Below, in pieces: positions 49,835 through 62,548 of a stretch of DNA of 64,000 nt. The position numbers and the translations under genes are program-made. How positions within the stretch are numbered: position 1 is the stretch's first letter; every line of letters starts with the position of its first letter. The DNA is from Gymnogyps californianus (taxonomy: Eukaryota; Chordata; Aves; Accipitriformes; Cathartidae): NCBI RefSeq assembly GCF_018139145.2, contig NC_059478.1, positions 2,356,001 to 2,420,000 on the forward strand, in the 5' to 3' direction. Under the pieces are notes generated by a model. That model was not told where the DNA came from and did not search any database. It worked only from the letters and a program-made list of their open reading frames with translations.

Positions 49835-52800
49835 TGATGGCTCTAACTGACAGTTGCTATTGTACTTCAAAATGAAAGCATACTTCACTAAAGTGATTTT
49901 GCTGTGAGACGGCATCTTTCAAAAATAGCTATTGGAAAAGAACTTTCCATTTGAAATAATAATCACATATATACCTGTGACTGAACTGACAATGAAAGAG
50001 AAGGCCTTGAGATAGTCATAAACCTAAGATAGATTAATTTGTCTAGATATGATACTGTTTTCCTACACTGCCCTTGCAAGACTGAATTATGCATCAGGTG
50101 GTTATATTTCATTTATCAGATTGCCTACCTCTCTCTGCCATCCACGAGCAGCATAACCACAGCAGTACTAGCACAATGGCACATGAGCTTCTCATTGCCT
50201 AAATTGCAGTAGATTTTCAGCCTGATAGAAAATACACAATGGATTTTCTTATCATGCCACTCACTGTCCCAAATCTAACAAAGATCTGGTTTCCCACTCA
50301 TTTCTTACTGCTTTCTCTGTCTTTCTGCTGCAGCTTTGCTCTGGATTTGTCTAGCTTTTTGTCATGCTAAGCAAGAAACAATCACTGCATGAAAAAATTT
50401 CTCTATTGCAAATAGCAGGTCAACCATTATTATTATTTTTTTGCTAATATTATTTTCCAGAGATGCCCCTGACTCTTATGAAAATGAGAAACTTGGGCTG
50501 CCTGGTTATATATTTCTATTGTTGTCTTCAATGACAGGGATTCTGCTGTGCTATGCATAAAGAAAAGATACCGTCAGTGCCAATGTGCATTTGAATTATC
50601 AGATACCCTCGCGGCTCACAAGCCCGTTCAAGGTACAGGGACACAAGTATATGCCGTTTCCTAATGGCAGTGCAGTAGCTAGTGTTTTGAGCTTACATGA
50701 AAATAACAGTAGTATTTGTCTTCCCCCACCTCCAAAACCCCCCTCTGTCAACCCAAAAGAGGGTATCACCATAGCAAAGAGTGACACATAGATGCTTTTT
50801 TGAAACCACGCATCACTGAGTCCCTCTTCTGCTTTGCTCTGTTGTCCTGCTGCAAACGCAGTCAGCTCGAGCATAGAGAGCCATTAAAACACAAAAGGAA
50901 GAAGTAATAGCCAAGTCCCCAGTACGTGGCACAGACTGGGGACTATCACACTGGGATGAGAGGAGGCACGTAAAGGATGGAGAACACCTAAGTGCCAGTT
51001 TACTAAAGGTATCGTTCAAAGCATGCTGACATCTTCACTGGGCTTCAGGCTAGGTCCAAATTGCACCGATGAGGCCTGAGCGTAGTGTCGGTACTTACTA
51101 TTTTTCAACATGCTTCTTTGACAAAGTATCTGAATCCCAACCTGCAACAATGGTATTTTTCTACGTAGTAGTGCCTGTTGAACAAAGAGCATTACCCCAA
51201 ATTAGATTGCATTTTTGGTGAAGTAGGCTGTAGCAGATCTACATTTTCAATTAAAAAACATTAAAAAATCATAATTAAGTACAGTAAACATATTTAAAGC
51301 CGACCACCATCCATACAATAGAACAGCTATCAATGTGAGGATGTTGGCCTTTCTCTTCTGTCTGGATCCCTCCTCTCTGAAGCAGCAATGGGCTGAAGTC
51401 AGTGCCAGGAAAACACAGAAACCCTCCAGCAGCATCTGTCTCCTGAAAGAAAGACTTTAGCGACTCCCCTGGAATTACTGTAAGGACAAAATTAACCTGA
51501 TGCTTTTGGCACACAAAATATATATTATATCCCTTAGGAATAAAAGTCTTCAATGAAGAAAGATTTCAATGAATGTTTGTAGGAATATTTAGATGTTTTC
51601 ACAATAAATGCAAGGAATTATAAAAAGTACCTTCTCCCTCTTTAGCATTCCCAAATACATAACTGTTTAAAAAAACCCAAAATTGAATATATTCAGAATG
51701 AAAAAGTTCACTGTGAGTTCATCTGTGGGATGATAACACATAAAAGTGAGCATCCGTATATTTTGATGCATCTTATTTACACCCAGGGAAAACACTGGGA
51801 ATGTTCTATACTCCTGCGAAAAAAAATTAAAGGCCCTTACAGTCATGTGGAATTTACAAGAAAACTGGCCAAAACTTTGTACCTGAAATGCAAATTCATT
51901 GCAAAAATATGCAACATACTTTTTTAATGATATAAAATATGCAAAAATAATATGGTTGCAAATTGAAAGTAAAGTAAAACACAGATGCGCCATGATTTTC
52001 ATTCTGGTACCATTACAAGGAGCAAAAGGCTGAAAGACTGCATTTTTATTTTCTATATTCAGTTTGTTCACCTTTTTTTACTATGAATGAGACACCCATT
52101 AAAATATTACAAGATTTTTAGTAGGTGATCTAAAATGATTAAAAACAGGATTAAAAAAAAACATTTCCAGTGCTTGTCAGCATCAGTTTTCTTATCAAAT
52201 TTAATACAAAATAGCTAATGAGGGTAACTCAGCCCCACTAACACTGTTCAAAATGCAAACTTGATTTTCAGAATACTCCCCTCCATATTTAATATGGTGA
52301 TGATTACAAGAAAAGCTATGCTCCAATATGTTAATTTCATCTCTGTTTTTCTGCTGATGTTACTCTTCATTTGAAGATTACTGTCAACCTCTATTCCACA
52401 GGAGATCAAAGTGAGGCATCCAGTTTGTACCAGATGCCATCATACAAAATTACATTTAAGAGATCTCCAATGTAATTAAAAACTCTGTATAAACCGTCTC
52501 AAAGAGAAAGACATACTGTACCAATTCTCCACTCTTTAAACAACTTCTGGGAAGGTGACAAAATGTGACTTAAAACTTATGCTAAAAGTGCCATCTTCTT
52601 CCTTTGAAGTCCTAATTAATTATCTCACCTGAAAATCACTGCAAACAGGAGACTGTGGGTCTGGTTTTGCATACTGAGATATCTGAGTTCATCATCCGCA
52701 CTGATTCACAGGAAAACCATGGCAAGCTCTGGTAAGCAATCGGATCTTGAACAAAGAAATGCAGGTATAGAATATGTCCATGGTACTGGATTAATGATTG

Positions 52801-52887
52801 GGACATATCCTTTCATCAAAGGCTGTCATGTACCATGTAAGCAGCTGAAGTCATGCAACAGGGCTTGCTGCCTGGTCTTACTGCCCT

Positions 52888-52902
52888 GGCCCCAGAGGGC
52901 AG
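52888..52902 (+). promoter_or_regulatory. CTCF-like motif
   Basis: GGCCCCAGAGGGCAG fits the core of the vertebrate CTCF consensus (CCASYAGRKGGCRS) except near the 5' end. A single motif match carries little weight without chromatin data. It lies in a locally GC-richer patch (52880-52950). Confidence 0.25.
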
Positions 52903-55900
52903 TCCTGATCAGAAGCGGGGCCTTTGTCTCCCACTGCAGTGCTGGGAACGTGTGAATGCCAAAGGCCAGAGGAGAAGAGATATAGATGGACCAACCCATG
53001 TTATGTTTCCAAAATCCAGCCCAAAATAGTACCAAGAAGAAACCAGGATGCCAGAGAGAAAAGCCTCTGTTTCAGAACTTAATCTTGTTTAATTTAGCTT
53101 GTAATATCATGGGTTTTTTCTATCACTTTATTGTAGTTTTTGAACAAAAATATTGTTGCCTGGTACTAAAGCTCAGAGGTCACGCAGAGAGCAAGAGATA
53201 TCCCAATACCAGCCAGACCACACCAAGATATGCAAGGTAGCATAGACAAGTCCAGGCCTCAGAGTCCAGCTGTCATCCTTACCTTTCCTCTCCAGAATTG
53301 CTCCAAAACTGTCTCCCTTGGGCACCCAGGAAGCCATGAGCAGATGCAGCTAGCCCTGAGACCCCAACAGAAACATACCGGTTTCAAGAGACTTCAACTG
53401 TCACCAGCATATCACCACATCCTGGAATAACTGTCAAGAGTTATCTACCGAGGTAAGGTTGTCTCCCACTGACTGCTTTATTAAACAATTCACAAAGGTA
53501 CTGTATTGACTTAATACCACAAAAGACACTAATTGAAATGCATCCAGCTGATGATGATGCCAAGAATATGACTATAAGCAGCTTCTACTGTTTATAGACT
53601 TGAAAAAGATGAAAACATCCGGTCTGGCATGCAAAGGGGCTGCCAAATCCATCCTGGAGAGTAAGTAACGGAGTTGGTATTCATTAACCCTTCTCCATTG
53701 GCTTTTTTAACAAAATGAGATATGTCTTGGTCCAACCTACAAGCAAGATTTATTTATTTTTAAATGACAAAGAAATGGAAAATGCAAGGCACTTGGCAAA
53801 GTATTGTTTTGAGTACCTTGGCAGCTTGTCATTGATAATGGAATTGTTGTCTGATCTTCAGTCATTTGCAATTTAATTTACCCACAAGATCTACCACTTC
53901 TTCTCGCACATATTTCTCCACAATGTGCCTATTTACCTTCCCAAACCAGGAAGAAATACATTAGATGATTTAAAGGGTAGCCCTTAATGCAATTTAAAGT
54001 CTTGCAAATTGATTTTCCTTAATGAACTTTATATCCTGACATCCTGTCGTTTTTCCTCTAGTACATTCAATTAGGCTATAATCAGTTATTAAGGGTTAGA
54101 TAATGGAAACGTGACATCATCCACACAAGGCAGAAATTTTTGCAAGAGATTAATTAAAATCTAATTTTCATGCAAGAATAGACCATCTGAGCCAAAAGGT
54201 GCCTATGATAATTGCAAAAAAACATAAGAGAAAAAAAAAAGTCCCAGAAAACCCAAGATGGAGAAAGGAAGAACACCCGGCTTGGGTAGGTGCTGAGATG
54301 AGAGAGAACCATAACACGTTCCTCTTGGGGGTATAAGAGAGAGAATCTTTGCACATTCATTTAAGAAATGAACGTGCTGTATTCGTCTAAAACACAGAAG
54401 GACAAACATTGTGAATCAAAGCATTTCACTCCATTCCTGTAACAGAGGATGTAAAATACATGTAAATGTATTGTATGTAATGTAAAATACATTTCTTTGT
54501 GGATAAAAAGCAAGAGCCATTCATGCTATACTTTCAGATAGACACACACACATTAATAGCAGTAGTAGCAGTACTTAAAGCAGAGAGGCTTTTGTGGTTT
54601 TTGTTAATATTAACTTCTGATAGAGAGGAGCTTTGGGCTCAAAATATGTATCTAATCTTAACTGAGAATACAGCTCAGCAATTCTATTTGCCCCATATCA
54701 AAGAAGGAAAAATGTTGTTATTCTGCCAAGAAAATTGATCTATTTATCTGATGCAACATTCTCTGTCAGCATTTCTGTACAGCTCTCCCCACTCAATATC
54801 ACTGCAGGATGTCTGTAGAGGATTCAAATCTTCAGAGGTCAATATGTCAGGTCCAACACAGGGTTTGTTTTTCCTTCCCTCTATTTTTTTAAAAATAGGC
54901 ATATTCTAACTATTCTTAAAACAAACTGAAATATAATGGTTATATTAACAACTAAGAACTTTGTAGTAACAGTATCCATATTGCTGCAGTAATTTTGGAG
55001 ACCCTCATATTTCAGAACTAAAAAAACCGCAACTCAATAAAAATAGCCAATGGAGTACATAATAGTTCTTAACATTCATTGCTGCTTTTCAAAACAGCAT
55101 CTCCAAAGCAAGCCAACCTATGAGCAATTTTTGGGACATTACCTCAAAGAGAGGTGCTAGAGGTTAAAAAAAAAGGTTCAAAGCCTACAAATAGTCCTTG
55201 CTCATGTAGCTAATCCTCAACTGGCACACCTTGTGGTTGCCTTACTGGCCTCATCTACTGACTTTATTGGATTTTGTCTCCATTTATGTCCAGGAAAACA
55301 AGAGCCAAGCCTGAGGGTCACAATGTTCCACAAAGACCTCCTTGTGGGGTCTGGGATTTGAGTTGGTTCTTTTTTGGTCTTTTGACTCTTTGTTGGCTCT
55401 TTTTTGTAGGATTAAAAGTAAAACTCCAGCTTTTGTCCACGTTTTCACTTATTAGATGGCTTTGAATCTGCTGGATAACTCTTTTCCTCAAAACAATTTA
55501 CAGAAGCTATAGCTTTCATTTGATTTAAAAAATGTGTGCTCAACATTACATTTTTTTCCTTGAACTTTCTAGGCTTTCTTTTTTCCCCAAACGTTCCAAG
55601 CATCCCGGTAACCATCTATAACCATAGTCTTAATTAAGAAGAAAAGTGTTTTGGATCATTAGTCTAAGTCTGTTTGGAAAAATTGTTACAAAATTGTAAC
55701 TGAGGTTTTCAATGACTGTATTTCTTCCCCAGAGATAAGGCAATTAAAGTCATTTCACATAAAATCAACCTTCTCCCCATTGCCTCAGTATAGGTGTGCA
55801 GAAGTAAGAACAAATCAATACAAGAATCTATTCACAGGGAAAAAGGAACAAATATATCTTTATAATTACAATATGTAACACATTCCACAGCTGCATGCCT

Positions 55901-58900
55901 CTTGTGAATAGTTCTGATCTGAATGTAAATACATGCTTTATGCTGAGAATAATTTAAAAGAGGAACCGGGAACACACACGGAACGAGCCAGTGCTTTCTA
56001 TATGCTTTTAAATATATGAGCCAAGTTATTCATATTTTCTCTACATTCCCGTGATATACTGAAGAGCAGCCTATGTTGTAATGTATGGTGCAATGGAAAT
56101 ATAAAATAAGAACCAGTTAACTGGCCAAGAACCTGCAATCTCTCCTTAAATCCACGCTCTTTATAGGCCTATCAACATAACCTAACACAGTTATTAGCTA
56201 GGTGAGACAGAAAGTATATCACATAAGGAAGACCTCTAGATTTAAAATGAGGTTGGTCAAAGTAGTAGAGGCCAAAGACGAAGATTTCATTAGTGATTTC
56301 GTTTTTACCCTTACACTGAACTGAACCCATGATTCAGCGCTGGGGCTGCTTGGGGCATGGATAATACTAGGACAAGTCTGAGAAACTTGTTCAGATTTGT
56401 TCAATATTCGCTTAGATGCACAAATATTGCTCATATCCATTCCCCCAAAACTGAATTCCCTCAATCCATGGAAACACCAAATGAGCAAAAGCAGTCTTTG
56501 CTGTTTCTCTGTTTCCTTGCCTGGGAATTCCACCCTTAGGAGTTTGCTTATCCTCTCCTTCTCAACTGCTCCTAAGCCACACCACCTGGAAGACTCCACT
56601 TCCAGAGCAGTTCATGCTTGTCAGCTGGAGGGGACATGCCCTGTGGGCAGCATAGGGCTGTTGGAGGAACAAAGGTGCATGAAATATTCCCAGACCAAGT
56701 CCCAGGCCATTCCATTTCATCTGCAGGAAGAAAATAACTAATGAAAAAAATGCAAGGCATTGAACACTTTCAGAGAAATTTCTCTTCTTCATAATTATTT
56801 TTTAATTTACTCTCTGCTGGATGAGAACTGAGGCCCTTGTCTCCTAGTCAGCACAAACTTTGCATTTCTTGATCTGCATCTGGGGCTTACTGAAAAATGA
56901 GCATGTTGATTACGACTCTCCCCCTCCCCTGCTCAGCCCCAGCTGCTGCTCTCCTCATGCAGTTCCAAAAACTAAATGCAGAACCATTTACTTACTTTAT
57001 TTTGCTTATGTGAGTTCTCTCATCTCCTTTTTCAGCTCCCTGAATATTGCTGAAAGGAGCGAGCGCTACACTTTTGGTTAAGCGCCCAGCTGCGCCCTAA
57101 GGCATGTGCCGGACCATGGGAGAGAGGGACAGCTGGGGCAGCACCACCACGATCTAATGGCTTTAACAAGCGCCAAAGCCTCAATTTTTGTAGTTCTCCA
57201 CTCGCACCTTTTGCCGAGAGTAATGAAGTTATTAGAATCTGTGAGGGGAGGAAACTGGGGATGGGGAAGTAATGGAAAACAACTGTTTTGTGTGCTCTCG
57301 GTGACCCTAATCATTTGCAAAGAAATGCTATGTAGGGTGAGACACACTTAAAGGAGTTGGGGTTCCCAGAGGTATTCTTGATTGCTTTTCACAGCTCTCC
57401 CAAGAGGAACTCAGCTGTGTACACCACCTGCCAGGCAAACTACTCCCGTATTTTCCTTTTCAGTCAACACATTGGGATCTGCCCACTCTCCATTCACAAG
57501 AAGATGGGTCTTGTGTTCCTGCTTCCTTTCACTTCTGTTCTTGAGCTACGGCCACAGCAAAAACAAGGCAGGGAACCACCTTTCCTGGTCTGTAGGTGAC
57601 TATTCCACCATGCGAGGCTGACGTACCATCTGGCTGAAATAGGTTGACAAAGAACAGAAGTGGCTCAAAACAAACAAACAAAAATCCAGAATGAAACCTT
57701 GTTCTTCCCCTCCCTACCCCATCCTTTCATCTCACCTTATTCTAATAACCTTGAAACTTCGTGAGAGCATCTGGGCCACAAATAAACGTAAATATAGCAG
57801 AATACTACTTGATAAAGAAATCTATTTCAAATAACGTTGGGTTTTGCCATGAAAAATGTACTTCTAGGCTGCTAGTGAGAGCAACTCCCCGCTCACAGAT
57901 GATTCACCTTCAGCAAGAGAGTTTTGCACATCAAATAGCATCAGTCAAGAGGCTTTTTTGTAAGGCAAAACTCACCAACTTGTGATTCACTCTGCAGTAG
58001 ATTAACTAAAGATGGTGCTTCAATGATGTTATTGCCATTCCCCTCTCTCTACCCCCAGAACACATCAGAAGCCCATAACCTTCAATAAAAAACCTACCTC
58101 CACATCAAAAAGTCCTACCTGGTCTCCCATTGATCAGCTTTGCACTTGTGCAGAAGCCTTCTTTTGCTTTTTCAGCGTCATTTCTCCCCGCAAAAAGAAG
58201 TTACTTTCTACAGCATTGATCTCTGGTAGATGTTTCTGTTCCAGAGATCCCCATTTTACCCGGTGTTGTTTCAAGACTCGGCAGGATGGCTGATTTTTAA
58301 TCAGCCTAGCAAGTCACTTGGGTCTCTTACTGCCTAGCAGAGATTTACTTTAGGATTTTCGGTTTTGATGAAAGCACAAGTGGGAAGGAGCAAAGCTTCC
58401 GTTCCCTTTGTAATTAATCACAGGTTAAAGTGTTATATGAATTATACAGGCCTCAGGAGAGACATCACTTTTTGAATTTTCAGCAAAGCACACAACTTAA
58501 GACATACTTTGCTTTGTGTATTTGGCTAATAGAAGCATTAGTCACTGAGCTGGAGATTTTTTTTTTTCCCCCCAAAGTTTGGAAATAACCTTGATAATCT
58601 GTGGAAGATGATTTTCTAACATGAGCTCTACCTTCATAACTTGTAGAAAATGTGGTACTATGTAAGTTTATACATCATGGCAACCTGGTAAGGTACAACA
58701 GAAAAATCAAATATAATTGTGTTTTTCAAACCAAGCACTCAGATTTTTTTTTTTGACAGAGGGGTGGGCGGGAGAGTCACTCAGCACATTAATTTGCAGT
58801 GAAGCATATGGGTGAGGGTAGCATTACAGCCAACTGCAACTCTTGCAAATTTATCAACAAATATCACCACAGCTTTTAACATCCTTCCCTGCTATGACTC

Positions 58901-61011
58901 CAGACTCATCTCATTGTTCACACCACAGTAAGAGACAATTGGTTAATACATATCACTATCATAAGCAATACTTCAAAAGGTGTTAAATCTCCCCATATGT
59001 GCCAGCTTCACAGATCCTAATGAGATTGTCTTTGGTTTGCTTCTTATGAAGTACTTTTAAATTCAAAGAAAAGTCTACTGAAAAAAAAACTTTGAAAGAT
59101 AATTTCGCTTAAATAGTAATCCATTTCATTGTAATTAATAGGAACAAAAGAAGAATAATGAATCCAGCCTTAGACTATTCTCTGCTACAGCAGTAAAACC
59201 ATTGCCTGCGCTGCTGTCGTGCCATGGGTGGTGTTCCCCAGAATGGGATCTGCAGGGAAACAGCTACGTCAATGCCTGAAATCCCTCTAGAGAAGGAAGG
59301 AACAACTGTGAGATGGTCAGTGAAGGTTATTTCAGAGGTACATAAAGCAACATATATAATGCCAAAAAGCATCATTTTCGGTAGCTGAATAAAGTTAAAA
59401 CAATCTATCTATCTTCTGTTGTCTTTGCACGCAGCCAGACAAAACAGCCTTGGCTCTATTTCTCTAGAGTAACAGCAGCAAAACATGTCCCTTTAGGGAA
59501 TTTAAGGTGCAAAACTATATTCCCAGCAGCTCTGTGGAAAGATATACTCTCTACCCTCTGGCTTCTTAAAAAATGTCAATCAGAATTAAAGTAGAGACTC
59601 CATTCTGCCAATTTGTTCTCTTACGTATTCAAGAGCCATTTTAGAATACCTGGTTGCTGGAAAAAAAATTCATCTGATTATGTGACTACAGGTTCAAAGA
59701 CACGAATGAAAAACTTCTGAGAATAAAAACATTTCGGAAAACTGTTCAGGGAGAGAAAAAAAACCTGCTATGACTTATGCATTATGCTTTTATTAACAGT
59801 GCAGAATAACTGTCCTCTTCCTTTCTTTCCTCTTTCCTATCACCAACACCTTTTTTCTTTAATCAGAATTTCTTCTTAAGTTGTTTTAAAACACAGAAAA
59901 TGTACAAACACTGACAATAATATATGAATGGAATTTCAAACAGTAAAGCATGACATGCAGAAATATGGAAATGCTTTGTCTTTCAATCGCCTTTAACAAA
60001 ATGCTACTTTTTCTGTAGATTGGTTAATGCATGGTTTACGAAAGGAATTTGAGAGAATCTTAATTCAGTAATACCAGGTCAGGTCCCATGGCTTTAAGGT
60101 TGCTTAATAAGGTTAAATAAAAGGGAATGTAAAACAGCTATGGCTACATCTGAAATCTCTGAACAGCTCCAGACATACCTAATGGAAGAACTTGGGCCCC
60201 AGTGAATATCAATAAATCTGTTTTATTTTTAAGAAAAAATTAAGAAACATTAAAAGGACATCAATCACACTTTTCTTAACAGAGTATTATAAAGGGACAA
60301 TTAAAGATGTCCCATTGCATCGTAGCACAGCTTAAATCATGTTTCAGAGTCTGAGTGAGTATCTGAGGGTGTTATTGTAATTATTTCTTCATTGCTTTAA
60401 AATCTAAGATTTCAAATAAATTTTGTTTTATACTAGTAAAATGATCGATTATTTCTATTATTTTAAAACTTATCTTTATATTTTCTGTAAATGGTGTTAG
60501 AATAAACTAAAATTTTCTAACAAAAAGCTACGTTCTAAATTAATTTTTTAATTTACGGAAATATTAGAGTGATGGAGATTTCCAGGTTTGACCATTTCTA
60601 TTACTGTCAAAAGAAAACAAAAAAAAAGGAAGATCCAGTAAGAGCAGTTTTTCCAGCAGACAGCTTGGGCTTCAAAAAAAAATCTGCATTAGCAGCAGGT
60701 ACAAGAAAATTAATCACTGTCTCCAAAATGTATTTTTGCTTCTCACATTGCTATGATACCAAGACCAGTTGCATTACAACAGGACCTTCAGGTCTTAGGG
60801 GTTACAAACTTCTTGCTACTCCTATCTAATATCCTCTCTGCCCTGAAGTTAGCTGGGCTGCCAGGGGAGAATCTTGCACGGAGGAGCAGTTATGTGATTT
60901 GTCTCCTGGGCTCAGGGCAGCTGTTTTAATAACCTAAGGAAGTACATTCCCCCTTTTGAGTGCTCATCATAACGGCAAGTTTGGACTATGTTTTTCATAC
61001 ACATTTCATGA

Positions 61012-61035
61012 TTACAGCATCAGCTGATGCTGTAA
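61012..61035. repeat. Perfect 24-bp palindrome with central E-box
   Basis: TTACAGCATCAG is followed at once by its exact reverse complement CTGATGCTGTAA. The centre ATCAGCTGAT matches the symmetric binding site of the basic helix-loop-helix factor TFAP4 (AWCAGCTGWT). A G-rich run (GGGGTGGGGGGGG, 61040-61052) follows directly. A perfect palindrome of this length is unusual for random sequence and may be a dimer-binding site or simply a cruciform-prone sequence. Confidence 0.8.
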
Positions 61036-61411
61036 GTGTGGGGTGGGGGGGGATGTATCTCCTTCTCACTGAAATCTAACAGTGACACGTTCTTCAGCTT
61101 CTGACAAAAAAAAAAATATTGGCCAAGTAGTTCCCTTTAGGGTACTGTGGTTATCACAGTTCTCAGGTTATTTGCTTTTTGTATAAACATGTCCATTCCA
61201 TTTATCTACCTATAAATACTATCTTCCTATCCTGTGATGACCATTTGATGGCCCCTTACCTGCAAAACTTGCAGAGAAAAGAGATTATTTCCAGTTCACT
61301 TCCATGCATGGCACAGAGCTATGTGCCAAGTTGAACAGCTTTGTTTCTATTTGTCTTCTTTCTCTTTCTAAAACCTAAAATCAATCTGTTGCTTTGCGCA
61401 TTCGTGAAAAG
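61036..61411. other. Spacer between palindrome and solo LTR
   Basis: G-rich run at 61040-61052 and A12 near 61106-61117, then ordinary sequence. There is no polypurine tract immediately before 61412, which argues that the LTR is not the 3' LTR of a longer provirus. Confidence 0.55.
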
Positions 61412-61719
61412 TGTATTGGGTTTGCATGGCAAGGTTTTGGTAGCGGGGGGGCTACAGGGGTGGCTTCTGTGAGAAGCTGCCAGAAGCTTCCCCTGTGTCC
61501 AACAGAGCCAATGCCAGACGGCTCCAAGACGGACCCGCCGCTGGCCAAGGCCGAGCCCATCAGCGATGGTGGTAGCGCCTCTGGGATAACAGATTTAAGA
61601 AGGGGAAAAAACTGCACAATGGCAACTTCAGCCAGAGAGAGGAGTGAGAATGTGTGAGAGGAACAACTCTGCAGACACCAAGGTCAGCGAAGAAGGAGGG
61701 GGAGGAGGAGCTCCAGGCG

Positions 61720-62145
61720 CTGGAGCAAAGATTCCCCTGCAGCCCGTGGGGAAGACCATGGTGAGGCAGGCTGTCCCCCGGCAGCCCATGGAGGTCCATG
61801 GTGGAGCAGATATCCACCTGCAGCCCGTGGAGGACCCCACGCCGGAGCAGGAGGATGCTCAAAGGAGGCTGTGACCCCGTGGGAAGCCCGTGCTGGAGCA
61901 GGCTCCTGGCAGGGCCTGTGGCCCGTGGAGAGAGGAGCCCAGGCTGGAGCAGGTTTGCTGGCAGGGCTTGTGACCCCGCGGGGGACCCACGCTGGAGCAG
62001 TCTGTTCCTGAGGGACTGCACCCCGTGGAAGGGACCCACGCTGGAGCAGTTCGTGAAGAACTGCAGCCCGTGGGAAGGACTCACCTTGAAGAAGTTCGTG
62101 AAGGACTGTCTCCCGTGGGAGGGACCCCACGCTGGAGCAGGGGAA
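61720..62145 (+). repeat. ~46-bp minisatellite inside the solo LTR
   Basis: A unit built on GACCCACGCTGGAGCAG...CTGCAGCCCGTGGGAAGG repeats with period 45-49 bp. Clear unit starts are at 61984, 62033, 62078 and 62123, and more degraded units extend back to about 61720. Copies differ by substitutions and small indels. Such arrays expand and contract, so LTR length probably varies between insertions of this family. Confidence 0.8.
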
Positions 62146-62359
62146 GAGTGTGAGGAGTCCTCCCCCTGAGGAGGAAGGAGCGGCAGAGACAACGTGTGAT
62201 GAACTGACCCAAACCCCCATTCCCGTCCCCCTGCGCCGCTGGGAGGAGGAGGTAGAGGAACTGGGAGTAAAGCTGAGCCTGGGAAGAAGGGAGGGGTGGA
62301 GGGAAGGTGTTTTTAAGATTTGGTTTTATTTCTCATTATCCTACTCTGATTTGAATGGT

Positions 62360-62365
62360 AATAAA
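62360..62365 (+). promoter_or_regulatory. LTR polyadenylation signal AATAAA
   Basis: A canonical AATAAA lies in an AT-rich pocket about 190 bp from the LTR 3' end, in the position where the U3/R part gives way to U5 in this family. It could still end transcripts reading through on the plus strand. Confidence 0.55.
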
Positions 62366-62548
62366 TTAAATTAATTTCCCCAAGTCGAGTCTGTTTTGCC
62401 CATGACGGTAATTGCTGAGTGATCTCCCTGTCCTTATCTCGACCCATGAGCCTTTCATTATATTTTCTCTCCCCTGTCCAGCTTTGAAGGGGAGTGATAG
62501 AGCGGCTTTGGTGGGCACCTGGCATCCAGCCAGGGTCAGCCCACCACA

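Larger units (their letters stand above)
46271..61011. other. Long gene-free AT-rich block
   Basis: No conserved exon recognised. Contents noted are simple tracts at 47187-47201 (T-rich), 47897-47948, 49170-49310 and 49808-49834; a MIR-like relic at 49520-49615; a CTCF-like motif at 52888-52902; and a 13-bp direct repeat (ATGTAAAATACAT) near 54449 and 54480. The 134-codon frame at 51667-52071 (minus) and 126-codon frame at 56219-56599 (minus) have no known domain. Confidence 0.5.
61412..62548 (+). mobile_element. Solo LTR of an avian class II (ERVK-like) endogenous retrovirus
   Basis: A 1137-bp LTR with TGT...ACA ends. I recognise the family from its 5' text (TGTATTGGGTTTGCATGGCA) and its 3' part (CCCAAGTCGAGTCTG; CACCTGGCATCCAGCCAGGG). 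The inner landmarks are a TATA-like GATTTAAGAAGG near 61592, a GC-rich ~46-bp minisatellite (61720-62145), and a polyadenylation signal AATAAA at 62360-62365. The flanks read GAAAAG (61406-61411) and (A)AAAAG (62548-62552), close to a 5-6 bp target-site duplication if the element ends at or just before 62548. No primer-binding site follows, no polypurine tract precedes and no second LTR is present, so it is solo. It encodes no protein. The 210-codon minus frame (61560-62192) and the 178-codon minus frame (61684-62220) are artefacts of its composition. Confidence 0.88.

Noticed and set aside
61560..62220. 210- and 178-codon minus-strand open frames as genes
   Set aside because: They lie wholly within the solo LTR, mainly over its GC-rich minisatellite. 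They show no domain and exist in several phases at once.
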